In this document: piece by piece, positions 1 to 10,921 of the stretch | How the letters are laid out: each line of letters starts with the position of its first letter | Numbering within the stretch: the first letter of the stretch is position 1 | Assembly: GCF_001563285.1 (NCBI RefSeq) | Contig: NZ_CP005188.1 | Coordinates: forward strand, 67,501-131,500 | Direction: 5' to 3' | Source: Sphingobium sp. MI1205 | GTDB lineage: Bacteria; Pseudomonadota; Alphaproteobacteria; Sphingomonadales; Sphingomonadaceae | DNA length: 64,000 bases | Made by a program: the position numbers and the translations under genes | The notes under the pieces: model-generated | What the model saw: the letters and a program-made list of their open reading frames with translations, nothing else | Told to the model about the DNA's origin: nothing | Databases searched by the model: none

Positions 1-2242
<2,242 letters not shown>

Positions 2243-2248
2243 GAGTCC

Positions 2249-2296
2249 CACCATCAATGACAATGCTGGACACAGCATCAGTCATTGAGCGTGGTG
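2249..2296 (+). other. Hairpin in the 23S-5S spacer
   Basis: A long imperfect stem-loop: caccatcaatgac on the left pairs with gtcattga and tggtg on the right, with a second inner stem (atgctg/cagcat). It lies just after the 23S 3' end. Such stems commonly serve as RNase III processing sites in rRNA precursors; that role is inferred from position only. Confidence 0.5.
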
Positions 2297-2352
2297 ATCA
2301 CCTCAAGCCAGATACAAGTACAAACATGCGTGCACGGCATCGATTAACAACC

Positions 2353-2504
2353 CAAAGCGCAAGCTTCATTGCTTGGTGACCATAGCGTCTGTGACCCACC
2401 CGATCCCATCCCGAACTCGGCCGTGAAACCAGTCTGCGCCGATGGTACTGTGGCTCAAGCCCCGGAAGAGTAGGGCGTCGCCAGGCATTGAAGCTTGCGC
2501 TTTG
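2353..2504 (+). other. 5S precursor processing stalk (flanking inverted repeat)
   Basis: caaagcgcaagcttca at 2353-2368 is perfectly complementary to tgaagcttgcgctttg at 2489-2504. The two arms flank the mature 5S gene and extend its terminal helix in the precursor, which is a usual arrangement for endonucleolytic 5S processing. Confidence 0.7.
2371..2486 (+). rRNA. 5S ribosomal RNA
   Basis: The sequence reads as bacterial 5S rRNA: helix I is formed by gcttggtg at the 5' end and cgccaggc at the 3' end, and the core contains the conserved cccatcccgaactcgg stretch. Length is about 116 nt. It lies 130 nt after the 23S gene in the same orientation, so it is the third rRNA of an rrn operon. A 16-bp perfect flanking stem (2353-2368 with 2489-2504) encloses it and probably helps maturation. 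Confidence 0.96.
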
Positions 2505-2530
2505 AAACAACAAACCCATTCACATCTCAA

Positions 2531-2562
2531 AAAAAGGGCGGCCCATAAAGCCGCCCTTTTGC
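2531..2562 (+). terminator. Intrinsic terminator between 5S and tRNA-fMet
   Basis: Perfect 11-bp stem (aaaagggcggc 2532-2542, gccgccctttt 2550-2560) with a 7-nt loop, GC-rich core and a T tract formed by the right arm. It lies before the tRNA gene, so it would end transcription ahead of tRNA-fMet unless read through by antitermination. Confidence 0.8.
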
Positions 2563-2613
2563 GCTTCAAGGGAAAAACCGGACACCCGGTCCCTCAAAGC
2601 ACAATATCGGTGA

Positions 2614-2690
<77 letters not shown>

Positions 2691-2701
2691 ATACCCAGAC
2701 C

Positions 2702-2735
2702 GAAAACGCCGCCCTCATGGGCGGCGTTTTCGTTT
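2702..2735 (+). terminator. Intrinsic terminator after tRNA-fMet
   Basis: Perfect 12-bp stem (aaaacgccgccc 2703-2714, gggcggcgtttt 2719-2730) with a 4-nt loop and T-rich tail, 12 nt after the tRNA CCA end. It closes the rrn operon and can also serve the minus-strand pseudogene that ends facing it. Confidence 0.85.
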
Positions 2736-2853
2736 GCTGACAATGCGGCCCAAAATCACGGACGGTGGCCCATCCAAATCCTTGTCGTCGGACTCTACCC
2801 AAAGCTGGAGAGCAGCACGAGCTTCGATCGATCCATTGTCTCCGATCAGCTGT

Positions 2854-3502
2854 TCATGCAGCCGGATACGATTTCGATGAGTTGATTGCCTGGCCCAATT
2901 CCAGTTCAAGCCTCTCAACAACCTGCTGAACCTTTGGCAAAAGATGGCGGCGCTGCGGATAAACAGCCCAGATCGTCTCATTTTCCGGCTGGAACTTCTC
3001 CAATATCAACGTCACCATGCCATGATCCAGATAGGACAGAACATAGAAATGAGGCAGCTGGCAAATGCCGAAGCCCGATACGCACGCGTGGATGACGGCC
3101 TGTCCGCTGTTGCAGCGAAAGCGGCCCTTGGGATGGTGAACCACGTCCTGGCCGGCGGCATTGAAATGCCAGGAGCCGCTGGTCCCCGCGATACACTCAT
3201 GCTGTGCGAGATCCTCTATGCTGACGGGAAGTCCCGTGCGCGCAGGGTAGCTGGACGGGGGCAATGATTTCCTCTGTTTCCTGCAATATTCTCTGGCAGC
3301 GTTCATAGAAGACGTGGCCTGTGTCGGTCAGCTGGACGATGTGGGTCGTACGATGGAAAGGCTGCGCCTGCACCCGCCATTCCAGCGCCTGGATGACGCG
3401 GCTGACATGAGTGGGGGACTTGCCGATCGCCCTGGCGCCTTTTGTAAAGGAGCTGGCGCTCGCGACGGCCATGAACTCGTCAAGCCCCTACCACTGCGAC
3501 AT
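2854..3502 (-). pseudogene. LysR-family regulator pseudogene (nonsense codon plus internal deletion/frameshift)
   Basis: The pieces of one LysR-type regulator are spread over two frames. The upstream ATG at 3502 gives MSQW, then a TAG at 3488-3490, then GLDEFMAV, a normal LysR beginning in which the stop probably replaced a Glu codon. The helix-turn-helix region (SSFTKGARAIGKSPTHVSRV) follows, to about position 3260. The other frame then carries only the C-terminal effector-domain half, from YPARTGLPVSIEDLAQHECI to the end. About 85 residues of the middle, including the first effector-binding lobe, are missing, so this is not a simple sequencing slip. It is divergent from frmA and was presumably its regulator. 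It looks non-functional. Confidence 0.85.
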
Positions 3503-3724
3503 GATTTATCCCAATTGTGACATAATGGTTTACGAAAATAGCTTATTATCAGCTGGCAGCGATCAGGCTGCTGGGATTAGTAATAAAAATAGGGAGAGAG
3601 GGTGTGTTGAAGGCGCTCTACATCTGCATGAACAGCTTGCGGGAGATGTTCGCCTGTGCCGCAGATTCCTGCTATCTGCGACCCGCTTCTGATCGACAGC
3701 CAATGACTTGAGGAAATCTCATAA

Positions 3725-4834
3725 ATGAAGACGCGCGCAGCCGTTGCCTTTGAAGCAAAGAAGCCCCTGGAAATCGTGGAAGTCGATCTGGAAGGCCCCA
3801 AGGCTGGCGAAGTGCTGGTCGAAATCATGGCGACCGGCATCTGCCATACTGACGCTTATACGCTCGACGGCTTCGACAGCGAAGGCATTTTCCCGTCGAT
3901 CCTGGGGCATGAAGGGGCGGGGATCGTCCGTGAAGTTGGTCCGGGCGTGACTTCGGTGAAGCCTGGCGACCATGTCATTCCACTCTACACCCCCGAATGT
4001 CGGCAGTGCAAAAGCTGCCTGTCGGGCAAGACCAACCTGTGCACGGCCATCCGCGCGACCCAGGGGAAAGGGTTGATGCCTGACGGCACCACCCGCTTCT
4101 CCTACAAGGGACAGCCGATCTTCCACTATATGGGCTGCTCGACCTTTTCCAACTTCACCGTGCTGCCGGAGATCGCGGTAGCGAAGATCCGGGAAGACGC
4201 GCCCTTCGACAAGAGTTGCTACATTGGTTGCGGCGTCACCACCGGCGTGGGCGCAGTTGTCAAGACCGCGAAGGTGACGCCCGGTTCAAACGTCATCATA
4301 TTCGGGCTTGGCGGCATTGGCCTCAACGTCATTCAGGGCGCAAAGCTGGCGGGTGCCGACATGATCATCGGCGTCGATATCAATGGCTCCAAGGAAGAAT
4401 GGGGTCGCCGCTTCGGGATGACCCATTTCGTTAACCCGGGGAAGGTTGATGGCGACCTCGTCCAGCATCTGGTCGAACTGACCGGCGGCGGCGCCGACTA
4501 TACGTTTGACTGCACCGGCAATACGAACGTCATGCGTACGGCGCTGGAAGCCTGTCATCGGGGTTGGGGCGAAAGCATCATCATCGGCGTCGCCGAAGCG
4601 GGCAAGGAAATCTCTACCCGGCCGTTCCAGCTTGTCACCGGCCGCGTATGGAAAGGCAGCGCCTTTGGCGGTGCGAAGGGGCGCACGGATGTTCCAAAGA
4701 TCGTCGATTGGTACATGAACGGCAAGATCGAGATTGACCCGATGATCACCCATGTGCTGACCCTGGAGGAGATCAACAAGGGGTTCGACCTGATGCATGC
4801 CGGCGAAAGCATACGCAGCGTCGTAGTGTTCTGA
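3725..4834 (+). CDS. frmA: S-(hydroxymethyl)glutathione dehydrogenase (class III alcohol dehydrogenase)
   Basis: Oxidises S-hydroxymethylglutathione, formed spontaneously from formaldehyde and glutathione, to S-formylglutathione with NAD+ in the cytoplasm. The 369-aa length is normal. Catalytic zinc ligands are C40, H62 (GHEGAG) and C169. The structural zinc site is C92, C95, C98 and C106. The nucleotide-binding turn GLGGIG lies near 194-199. Residues around [20 protein letters not shown] are typical of class III enzymes. It heads the formaldehyde cassette with fghA and is divergent from the decayed LysR gene, so its control may have changed. The same enzyme can act as S-nitrosoglutathione reductase. 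Confidence 0.95.
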   Translation: MKTRAAVAFEAKKPLEIVEVDLEGPKAGEVLVEIMATGICHTDAYTLDGFDSEGIFPSILGHEGAGIVREVGPGVTSVKPGDHVIPLYTPECRQCKSCLSGKTNLCTAIRATQGKGLMPDGTTRFSYKGQPIFHYMGCSTFSNFTVLPEIAVAKIREDAPFDKSCYIGCGVTTGVGAVVKTAKVTPGSNVIIFGLGGIGLNVIQGAKLAGADMIIGVDINGSKEEWGRRFGMTHFVNPGKVDGDLVQHLVELTGGGADYTFDCTGNTNVMRTALEACHRGWGESIIIGVAEAGKEISTRPFQLVTGRVWKGSAFGGAKGRTDVPKIVDWYMNGKIEIDPMITHVLTLEEINKGFDLMHAGESIRSVVVF

Positions 4835-4994
4835 TCCGCCCGTCCTTTCAGGGGCGATCAGCAGCAGCAGGCAATCGCCCCGACCAGAATATGCCCGGCT
4901 GACGTCTCGCAGCTTGGCGAAAGGGAACGTCATCAACACAACAGCAGTGCATTCCCGCTGGGCAGGCCCAATTTCGAACGAGATGGAGGATGGA

Positions 4995-5394
4995 ATGGCA
5001 GTGATATCTGGTGACGGCCTATTTTCGCACACCTGTCTTGGCGCGAGAGACCTTGCTGCATCAGCCGCATTTTATGACGCCGCGCTGGCTCCGCTGGGTG
5101 TACGGAATATGTCCGTTCGGTGATAGCATAACACTGCATGGCAAGGACCAGCCCACCCTGCTGGTGCTGCGTCCCGGCAATGGCGAAGCGCCGTCGAGCG
5201 ATGGCGTGACCGTTGGATTTGCCGCGAGCAGTCCGGCCGAAGCCGATGTTTTCCATGCCGTGGGTCTCGGCGCTGGCGGCCGGGACGAAGGTGCCGCTGG
5301 CCCACGCGCGCATCTGCCCCGCGCCTATGCCGCCTATCTGCGCGACCCTGCGGGCAACAAGGTCTGCGCCTACGCCTTTGTGGACGGCAACTGA
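4995..5394 (+). pseudogene. VOC (glyoxalase/bleomycin-resistance fold) protein, frameshifted
   Basis: The N-terminal part (MAVISGDGLFSHTCLGARDL and on to FYDAALAPLGV) is read from the ATG at 4995, preceded by GGAGG at 4985-4989, but meets TGA at 5121. The rest of the domain (SITLHGKDQPTLLVLRPGNG, then a DPAGNK terminus ending at 5394) is in the next frame. One extra base, or loss of two, around 5085-5120 accounts for this. Small VOC proteins of this type often sit between frmA and fghA; their role there is not established. Either a recent inactivation or an assembly error would fit, but the neighbouring decay favours inactivation. Confidence 0.75.
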
Positions 5395-5397
5395 CGG

Positions 5398-6252
5398 ATG
5401 ATTGTGGAACAGGTCAGCGCCAATCGCGCATTTGGTGGGCTGCAGGGCGTATACAGGCACGCCTCCTCATCCACGGGCACGGACATGACCTTTGCGGTCT
5501 ACGTACCTCCGCATGAGCAAGGCCAGATCCTGCCGGTCGTCTGGTATCTTTCGGGGCTGACCTGCACCCATGCAAATGTCATGGAAAAGGGCGAGTACCG
5601 GCGGGCGTGCGCAGAGCTGGGATTGATCCTGGTCGCGCCCGACACATCGCCCCGCGGTGAAGATGTTCCGGACGATCCCGATGGCGCCTATGACCTTGGC
5701 CTTGGCGCTGGCTTCTATGTCGATGCGCGTGAGGAGCCGTTTGCCCGCCACTACCGCATGTGGTCCTACATCACGGAGGAATTGCCCGCGGTCGTGGCTG
5801 CGAACTTTCCGGCGGATATGGGCCGGCAGTCGATCATGGGCCATTCCATGGGCGGCCACGGTGCCCTGACGATCGCTCTGCGCAATCCGGGACGTTTCAA
5901 GGCCGTCAGTGCCTTTGCGCCGATCGTCGCTCCCTCGCAGGTGCCTTGGGGTCGCAAAGCCCTGGCCGCGTATCTTGGGGATGATCGTGCCGCGTGGCGC
6001 CAGCATGATGCCGTTGCGTTGATCGAGGATGGCGCGCGTGTTCCCGACCTTCTTGTGGACCAAGGCGAAGCCGACCAGTTTCTGGAGGCACAACTGCGAC
6101 CCGAATATCTGCGCGCCGCCTGCAACGCCGCTGGCATCAACCTGTCGCTCAACATGCGCGAGGGTTACGACCATAGCTATTATTTCATTTCCACGTTCAT
6201 GGCCGATCATCTGCGCTGGCATGCGGAACGGCTCACCCAGGGAGCGCGGTGA
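5398..6252 (+). CDS. fghA: S-formylglutathione hydrolase
   Basis: An alpha/beta hydrolase of the esterase D family that hydrolyses S-formylglutathione to formate and glutathione, the second step after FrmA. At 284 aa it has the expected length. The nucleophile is S150 in GHSMGGHG. The acid is D226 in DQGEADQFL and the base is H259 in GYDHSYYF. The oxyanion-hole region LSGLTCTHAN is at about 51-60. Its ATG lies 4 nt after the end of the VOC reading frame. Its TGA overlaps the start of a ferredoxin remnant, which indicates a once longer operon. Confidence 0.95.
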   Translation: MIVEQVSANRAFGGLQGVYRHASSSTGTDMTFAVYVPPHEQGQILPVVWYLSGLTCTHANVMEKGEYRRACAELGLILVAPDTSPRGEDVPDDPDGAYDLGLGAGFYVDAREEPFARHYRMWSYITEELPAVVAANFPADMGRQSIMGHSMGGHGALTIALRNPGRFKAVSAFAPIVAPSQVPWGRKALAAYLGDDRAAWRQHDAVALIEDGARVPDLLVDQGEADQFLEAQLRPEYLRAACNAAGINLSLNMREGYDHSYYFISTFMADHLRWHAERLTQGAR

Positions 6253-6325
6253 TGGTGCAGATCACGGTTGTCGATCGCGCGGGCACGGAAGGACGATTGT
6301 CGGCCAAGCTGGCATGTCGCTGATC
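6252..6325 (+). pseudogene. 2Fe-2S ferredoxin, N-terminal remnant
   Basis: An ATG overlapping the fghA stop (TGATG) starts MVQITVVDRAGTE. One frame over this continues as RTIVGQAGMSLI, together the first ~24 residues of an adrenodoxin/putidaredoxin-type ferredoxin. The sequence then stops resembling a ferredoxin. No cysteine cluster is present, so nothing functional can be made. The assignment rests on a short match to the family's usual N-terminus. Confidence 0.6.
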
Positions 6326-6480
6326 AGCTCGTCGTAATGGTAGCTTCGGGACCTGTCTGTGATCGTGCCCCTTTCCCTGATCTTGTCGAGCAAGCCGAGC
6401 CGCCGATAGGCGCGGAGCGCTGGTCCCGTAATCGTGATGCCCGCGACATCGAAGCCACCCGACGGCTTTGGGATCTCTCC
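6326..6480 (-). pseudogene. FAD-dependent monooxygenase fragment
   Basis: On the minus strand a stretch reads VAGITITGPALRAYRRLGLL followed by DKIRERG. This is the region after the first FAD-binding fold in aromatic-ring hydroxylases of the PHBH/UbiH superfamily (family pattern GAGITI.GP.LRA...LGL). About 45-50 residues are recognisable. The GxGxxG start and the substrate domain are absent. It abuts the ferredoxin remnant in the opposite orientation, which points to a deletion/inversion junction. Other bases up to 6585 hold nothing I recognise. Confidence 0.5.
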
Positions 6481-6585
6481 ATTCAGGTCACAGGGGTCAA
6501 TCCGGGCCTGTCCGCTAGCTGACCCGTTATGCCCGAGCGCGGCCAAGGGAAGGCAAGCGTGAGGAATTGCCTTCCCCGATCGCTA

Positions 6586-7344
6586 TCAGCGCAAGGCGAT
6601 CATGGAAATCTGTCGTCCATAGCTCGGCTCGCCGCGGTGGCAGGCGCGGCGATAACTGAAGAAGCGCTCAGGCTGGCTATAGGTGTCCTGATCGAGCATT
6701 TCGATCCGCTCGACACCCGCACCAGCAAGGCGGGCGGCCACATAGGCAGCGATGTCGAACTGGCAATGGCCCTCTCGCCCTGCCGTGAAAAAGCGGCTGT
6801 TCTCGCCATCCTGCTCTTCAAAGTTGCGCGCGAAATCCAGCGTCACTTCATAAGAGGCGCGGCCGATACAGGGCCCGATTGCAGCGGCGATCCGATCGCG
6901 GTGGGCGCCCAGTTTCTCCATCGCGGCGACCGATCGGTCCGTCACGCCGGCCATCGCTCCTTTCCAGCCAGCATGCGCGGCGCCCACTACCCCCGCTTCG
7001 CGATCCGCGAGGAGGACAGGAACGCAGTCCGCAGTCAAAATGCCAAGGATCAAGCCTGGCCGGTCTGTCACCATTGCGTCGGCGGCAGGGCGATCTGCTT
7101 CGGCGATGGGGCCGGTCACCGTGACCACATCTGGCGAATGGACCTGCCGCACAGTCACCAGGGTCGCGCCGGGAAGCAGCGCGTCCCGCGCAAGGTCGCG
7201 GTTGCGCAGGATGGCGTCGCGTTCGTCTTCAGACCCCAGCCCTACATTCAACCCTGCATGCACGCCCGTAGATACTCCGCCCCCGCGGCCCGCAAAACCA
7301 TGCAGCACATCCTGCAGGCTGGCGGCACGCAGCAGTTCGACCAT
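6586..7344 (-). CDS. pgeF: Purine nucleoside phosphorylase / peptidoglycan editing factor (YfiH/YlmD, DUF152)
   Basis: A member of the laccase-domain family now known to act on purine nucleosides (adenosine, inosine) and, in E. coli, to protect peptidoglycan composition. Zinc-site motifs are visible: VRQVHS (His), TADCVPVLLAD (Cys) and HAGWKG (His). The start at 7344 is chosen because the minus strand has AAGGAG about 9 nt upstream and the family begins near MVELLRA; the longer frame to 7461 adds a sequence unlike the family. Length is about 252 aa. It stands alone, with a pseudogene scrap downstream and a divergent permease upstream. Confidence 0.88.
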   Translation of the reverse strand: MVELLRAASLQDVLHGFAGRGGGVSTGVHAGLNVGLGSEDERDAILRNRDLARDALLPGATLVTVRQVHSPDVVTVTGPIAEADRPAADAMVTDRPGLILGILTADCVPVLLADREAGVVGAAHAGWKGAMAGVTDRSVAAMEKLGAHRDRIAAAIGPCIGRASYEVTLDFARNFEEQDGENSRFFTAGREGHCQFDIAAYVAARLAGAGVERIEMLDQDTYSQPERFFSYRRACHRGEPSYGRQISMIALR

Positions 7345-7489
7345 CAAGGGCTCCTTCGGACAAGTGTGGCAATGACCGCGCAACATACTTGCGCGCGCCA
7401 TATTAAGCGATAGTCTCCACTCCCATAATGTTGGGGAACGGCCAATGCGTCGTTCGGGCAAAAGACATCAAAGATAAAGGGCTCCACGC

Positions 7490-9106
7490 ATGATTTTCGG
7501 GCGCATCAAGCCTTTGGACGCCATATTGGCCACGGCGGAGAAAAAATCGCTGACCCGCACATTGGGGCCGGTACAGCTGACTCTTCTGGGTATCGGGGCT
7601 GTCATAGGCACCGGCATTTTCGTATTGACCGCCGCCGCCGCGCAAAAGGCTGGCCCGGGCATGATGTGGAGCTTTGTGATCGCGGGCGCGGTATGTGCCT
7701 TTGCCGCGCTCTGCTATTCCGAACTTGCGTCGATGGTGCCGGTTTCCGGTTCTGCCTATACTTACACCTATGCGGTCGTCGGCGAGCTGCTTGCCTGGAT
7801 GGTTGGGTGGGCGCTGATCCTGGAATATGCCGTCGCCGCCAGCGCGGTTTCGGTCGGATGGTCCGGCTATTTCATGGGACTGATGAAAAGTCTTACTGGA
7901 TTTGAGCTGCCACAGGCGCTGGCTGCCGGGCCAACGTGGACCATGAACGGCTTCATTCCCCACGCCGATTTTTCCCATGGCGTCGTCAACATCCCCGCGA
8001 TCGTGGTGGCTCTTGCCGTGACGGCTTTGCTGGTTCTCGGCACGACCGAAAGCGCGCGGGTCAATGCCGTACTGGTCGCGATCAAGGTGGCCGCGCTGAC
8101 CGCCTTTATCGCCTTGACGCTCCCCGTACTCGACACCGGTAATTTCTCGCCCTTCACACCCAATGGCTGGTTCGGGCCGGAAGGCACGAGCGGGATGGGG
8201 GTCGTTGGCGCTGCTGCCTCGATCTTTTTTGCCTATGTCGGCTTTGATGCCGTGTCCACGGCGGCGGAAGAAACCAAGAACCCGCAGCGCAACGTGCCCA
8301 TTGGCCTGATCGGCAGCCTTGTGATCTGCACCATCTTCTACCTGCTGGTGGCAGCCGGTGCGATCGGTGCGATCGGCGCGCAGCCAGTTCTGGGCCTGGA
8401 CGGATCGGTCGTCGCGCCCGGCTCGAAGGGTTTCGTCGACGCCTGCGCCACCGCGGCCCATGCTGGGGATCTGGTCTGCTCCAACGAGGCGCTGGCTCAT
8501 GTCCTGCGTGCGATCAACTGGACGGTCGTGGGTAATGCTCTTGGGCTAGCCGCCAATCTGGCTCTGCCATCGGTCATCCTGATGATGATGTTCGGCCAGA
8601 CCCGCATCTTCTTCGTGATGGCGCGCGATGGCCTGCTGCCCGAAAAGCTCGCCAGCATCCATCCCCGTTTCAAGACGCCGCACATCGTGACCATGGTGAC
8701 CGGCGTGTTCGTGGCGATCGGCGCTGCGTTGCTGCCCGTCGGCCAGTTGGCGGACATTTCCAATTCGGGCACGCTTTTCGCTTTCTTCATGGTGTCGATC
8801 GCGGTGCTGGTATTGCGCGTGCGCGATCCCAATCGTCCTCGCCCCTTCCGCACCCCGATGGTTTGGGTCATTGCGCCGACGGCTGGTTTGGGCTGTCTGT
8901 TCCTGTTCTTCAACCTGCCCGTCGATGCGCAGATGGTGCTTCCGCTGTGGGGCGGGGTGGGGCTGCTGCTCTATTTCCTCTATGGCTATCACAAGAGCCA
9001 TGTGGCGCGTGGCGTCGTTGAAACGCATGAACAGGATCCCGGCATTCCTCCCCAGCCCGTGCCGCCCATGCCCGGCGCGCACACGCCGGGTGGCCACGAC
9101 GCCTGA
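7490..9106 (+). CDS. APC-family amino-acid permease (cationic amino acid transporter type)
   Basis: Inner-membrane amino-acid/proton transporter. The 538-aa protein has the APC signature GIGAVIGTGIFVLTA in the first membrane segment and about 12 hydrophobic segments. A conserved FFAYVGFDAVSTAAEETKNP motif in the middle is typical of the CAT/YfnA group. A periplasmic loop near residue 290-330 contains two Cys (CATAAH...VCSNEA), a possible disulfide. The C-terminal tail is proline-rich and hydrophilic. Substrate cannot be fixed from sequence. It is monocistronic, ending in a strong terminator. Confidence 0.88.
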   Translation: MIFGRIKPLDAILATAEKKSLTRTLGPVQLTLLGIGAVIGTGIFVLTAAAAQKAGPGMMWSFVIAGAVCAFAALCYSELASMVPVSGSAYTYTYAVVGELLAWMVGWALILEYAVAASAVSVGWSGYFMGLMKSLTGFELPQALAAGPTWTMNGFIPHADFSHGVVNIPAIVVALAVTALLVLGTTESARVNAVLVAIKVAALTAFIALTLPVLDTGNFSPFTPNGWFGPEGTSGMGVVGAAASIFFAYVGFDAVSTAAEETKNPQRNVPIGLIGSLVICTIFYLLVAAGAIGAIGAQPVLGLDGSVVAPGSKGFVDACATAAHAGDLVCSNEALAHVLRAINWTVVGNALGLAANLALPSVILMMMFGQTRIFFVMARDGLLPEKLASIHPRFKTPHIVTMVTGVFVAIGAALLPVGQLADISNSGTLFAFFMVSIAVLVLRVRDPNRPRPFRTPMVWVIAPTAGLGCLFLFFNLPVDAQMVLPLWGGVGLLLYFLYGYHKSHVARGVVETHEQDPGIPPQPVPPMPGAHTPGGHDA

Positions 9107-9114
9107 CGACTTGG

Positions 9115-9146
9115 AAAGGCGGTGGAGCGATCCACCGCCTTTTCTT
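9115..9146. terminator. Bidirectional intrinsic terminator between permease and MFS gene
   Basis: Perfect 12-bp stem aaaggcggtgga (9115-9126) / tccaccgccttt (9131-9142) with a 4-nt loop and T tract on the plus strand; the minus strand has AAAGG at the left arm giving a short U run. It separates two convergent genes. Confidence 0.85.
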
Positions 9147-10447
9147 CAATGGGGCGTATCAAATTCCGCTTGCCGCAGGGCGTCATGCCGGGGGCGGGTG
9201 AACAGCTTGCCTCTTTCGGCGAACAGTACGATCAGTAACGCCGCGCTGCCGAATATCAGCATGCCCAGGGCCAAAGGCAGGGTGGTGCCGTCGAACGCGC
9301 GCCCCACCACGCTGCCCAATGCGCTGGAAACCGCCGTCGTCAGAAAGGCTTGAAAGGACGAAGCCGCGCCCGCGCCCTTGGCGAAGGGTTCCATCGAGAT
9401 CGCGCCGAAGTTGGAGGCCGTGAAGGCCACCGCCATCATCGTCGCTGACTGAAAGAACATGAAGGTGAATATCGTCTCCTGCCCGGTGACGATCACGGCC
9501 ACATGGATGAAGCCGATCAAGATCATCGACAGCACGGCGCCCTGGCTCAGCCGCCGCGCGCCAAAGCGCGACACCAGCCGGCTGTTCAGCAGGCTGCCGA
9601 CGCCCATGCTGCCAGCCATCACCGCGAACGCGATCGGAAAGATGGTCTGTGCATGGAAAATGTCGAAGAATATCTGCTGCACCGACAGGATGAAGCCGAT
9701 CAGCCCGCTCATCATCATGCCGCTGGCAAGCATATAGCTCGCCGCGCTGCGATGGGTGATCACCGCGCCCATGGTGCGGAAAATGGTCGAAGCGTCCATC
9801 CGCAACCGGTTCTCCAGCCGCAATGTTTCCGGCATGCGCACGATCATCCACAGCAGGATCAAAGCCGCCTGGATTGCCAGGACCCAGAAGATCCATCGCC
9901 ATGGCGCGAACCATAATATGACCTGGCCGAAGCTGGGCGCCATCACCGGGATCAGCATGAACACGGCGAGGATCAGCGACATGACCTTGGCCATCGCATC
10001 GCCCTTGAACCGATCGCGGATGATCCCGACGGCGATCACCCGGCTCGCGCCTGCAAAAAAGCCCGCCAGGAAACGACCCGTCAACAGCATGGGAAAGCTT
10101 TGCGCCGCCGCGCAGCCGATGGTGGACACAATGAACAACGCAAGGGCGCTCCCCAGCACAGGCTTGCGTCCGAAGCGGTCAGACAGGATCCCGAACAGCA
10201 GGGAACCGATGCCCAGGCCCAGAAAATAGATGCTTATGATGAGCTGCCGGTCATTGGCTACCTTGATCGCCAGATCGCGGCCAATGTCCGGCAGCGCAGG
10301 CAGCATGGGGTCGGTGGACAGCGCATTCATGGCCATCAGGCAGGCGCTCAACACCACAAATTCGCGGAAGCCGATGTCCTTTACCGTTTGTGCGGGGGCG
10401 ACCGAGGAAGGAAGGTTGGTCATCGGGCGGCTATGGGGAGAATCCAT
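9146..10447 (-). CDS. MFS drug-resistance exporter, Bcr/CflA type
   Basis: Major facilitator with 12 predicted segments, probably a proton-driven multidrug or metabolite exporter. It shows the N-terminal motif DPMLPALPDIGRDL of the DHA1/Bcr-CflA group. The loop 2-3 motif A is GILSDRFGRKPVL and motif C-like glycines follow. The ORF from 10447 is 433 aa; a second Met at 10423 (MTNLPSS) is an equally good start. Transcribed alone, convergent with the permease and sharing its terminator. Substrate unknown. Confidence 0.85.
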   Translation of the reverse strand: MDSPHSRPMTNLPSSVAPAQTVKDIGFREFVVLSACLMAMNALSTDPMLPALPDIGRDLAIKVANDRQLIISIYFLGLGIGSLLFGILSDRFGRKPVLGSALALFIVSTIGCAAAQSFPMLLTGRFLAGFFAGASRVIAVGIIRDRFKGDAMAKVMSLILAVFMLIPVMAPSFGQVILWFAPWRWIFWVLAIQAALILLWMIVRMPETLRLENRLRMDASTIFRTMGAVITHRSAASYMLASGMMMSGLIGFILSVQQIFFDIFHAQTIFPIAFAVMAGSMGVGSLLNSRLVSRFGARRLSQGAVLSMILIGFIHVAVIVTGQETIFTFMFFQSATMMAVAFTASNFGAISMEPFAKGAGAASSFQAFLTTAVSSALGSVVGRAFDGTTLPLALGMLIFGSAALLIVLFAERGKLFTRPRHDALRQAEFDTPH

Positions 10448-10621
10448 CCCGTATGCCAGTCATAGATCGGACGATCCGTCGTATTAACCGTGCTGACCGC
10501 GCTTTTATGCGGCCTTCCTTTCGCAACGGCGAATATGCGTTAACCATTTTTTATCGCCTGCCGGTGCACCGTGGCGCCTGTCGAAAACCATTATGTCGAA
10601 GTCCATAGAGGGGATTCGGTC

Positions 10622-10918
10622 GTGGCGAACAGTTTGAAGAGCGCACAATTTCTGATGGAAAGCCGCCTGTCGAGCACAGGACGGGAGTCGGCGGAGGCCT
10701 GTTTTGACCTCGGCGTCGCCTATAGCTGCGGCACCGGTGGCAAGCCGGTTGACCTTATCGAAGCGCACAAATGGTTCAACCTTGCGGCCCTGCGCGGCAG
10801 CGAGGAAGGGCAGGCGATGCGGGCGGAGATTGCCGAAGAGATGACCGCGCGCGAAATCGCGGAAGCCCAGCGGCAGGCCCGCGCGTGGATCGCATCGACC
10901 CAGCTGCGCGCCGCCTGA
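10622..10918 (+). CDS. Small Sel1-repeat protein
   Basis: About 98 residues with one Sel1-like/TPR-like repeat: AEACFDLGVAYSCGTGG then DLIEAHKWFNLAALRGSEEG, followed by a basic helical tail. Such solenoid repeats mediate protein contacts; no enzyme is implied. GTG at 10622 is chosen because GAGGGG lies 8 nt upstream at 10608-10613. An upstream in-frame GTG at 10571 has no clear ribosome site. It converges with the FemAB-like gene, leaving 3 nt between them. Function unknown. Confidence 0.75.
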   Translation: MANSLKSAQFLMESRLSSTGRESAEACFDLGVAYSCGTGGKPVDLIEAHKWFNLAALRGSEEGQAMRAEIAEEMTAREIAEAQRQARAWIASTQLRAA

Positions 10919-10921
10919 ATT

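Noticed and set aside
4851..4881. Hairpin ggggcgat/atcgcccc after frmA as a terminator
   Set aside because: Only 8 bp with a 15-nt loop and no T tract; fghA needs read-through from frmA, so a functional terminator is unlikely.
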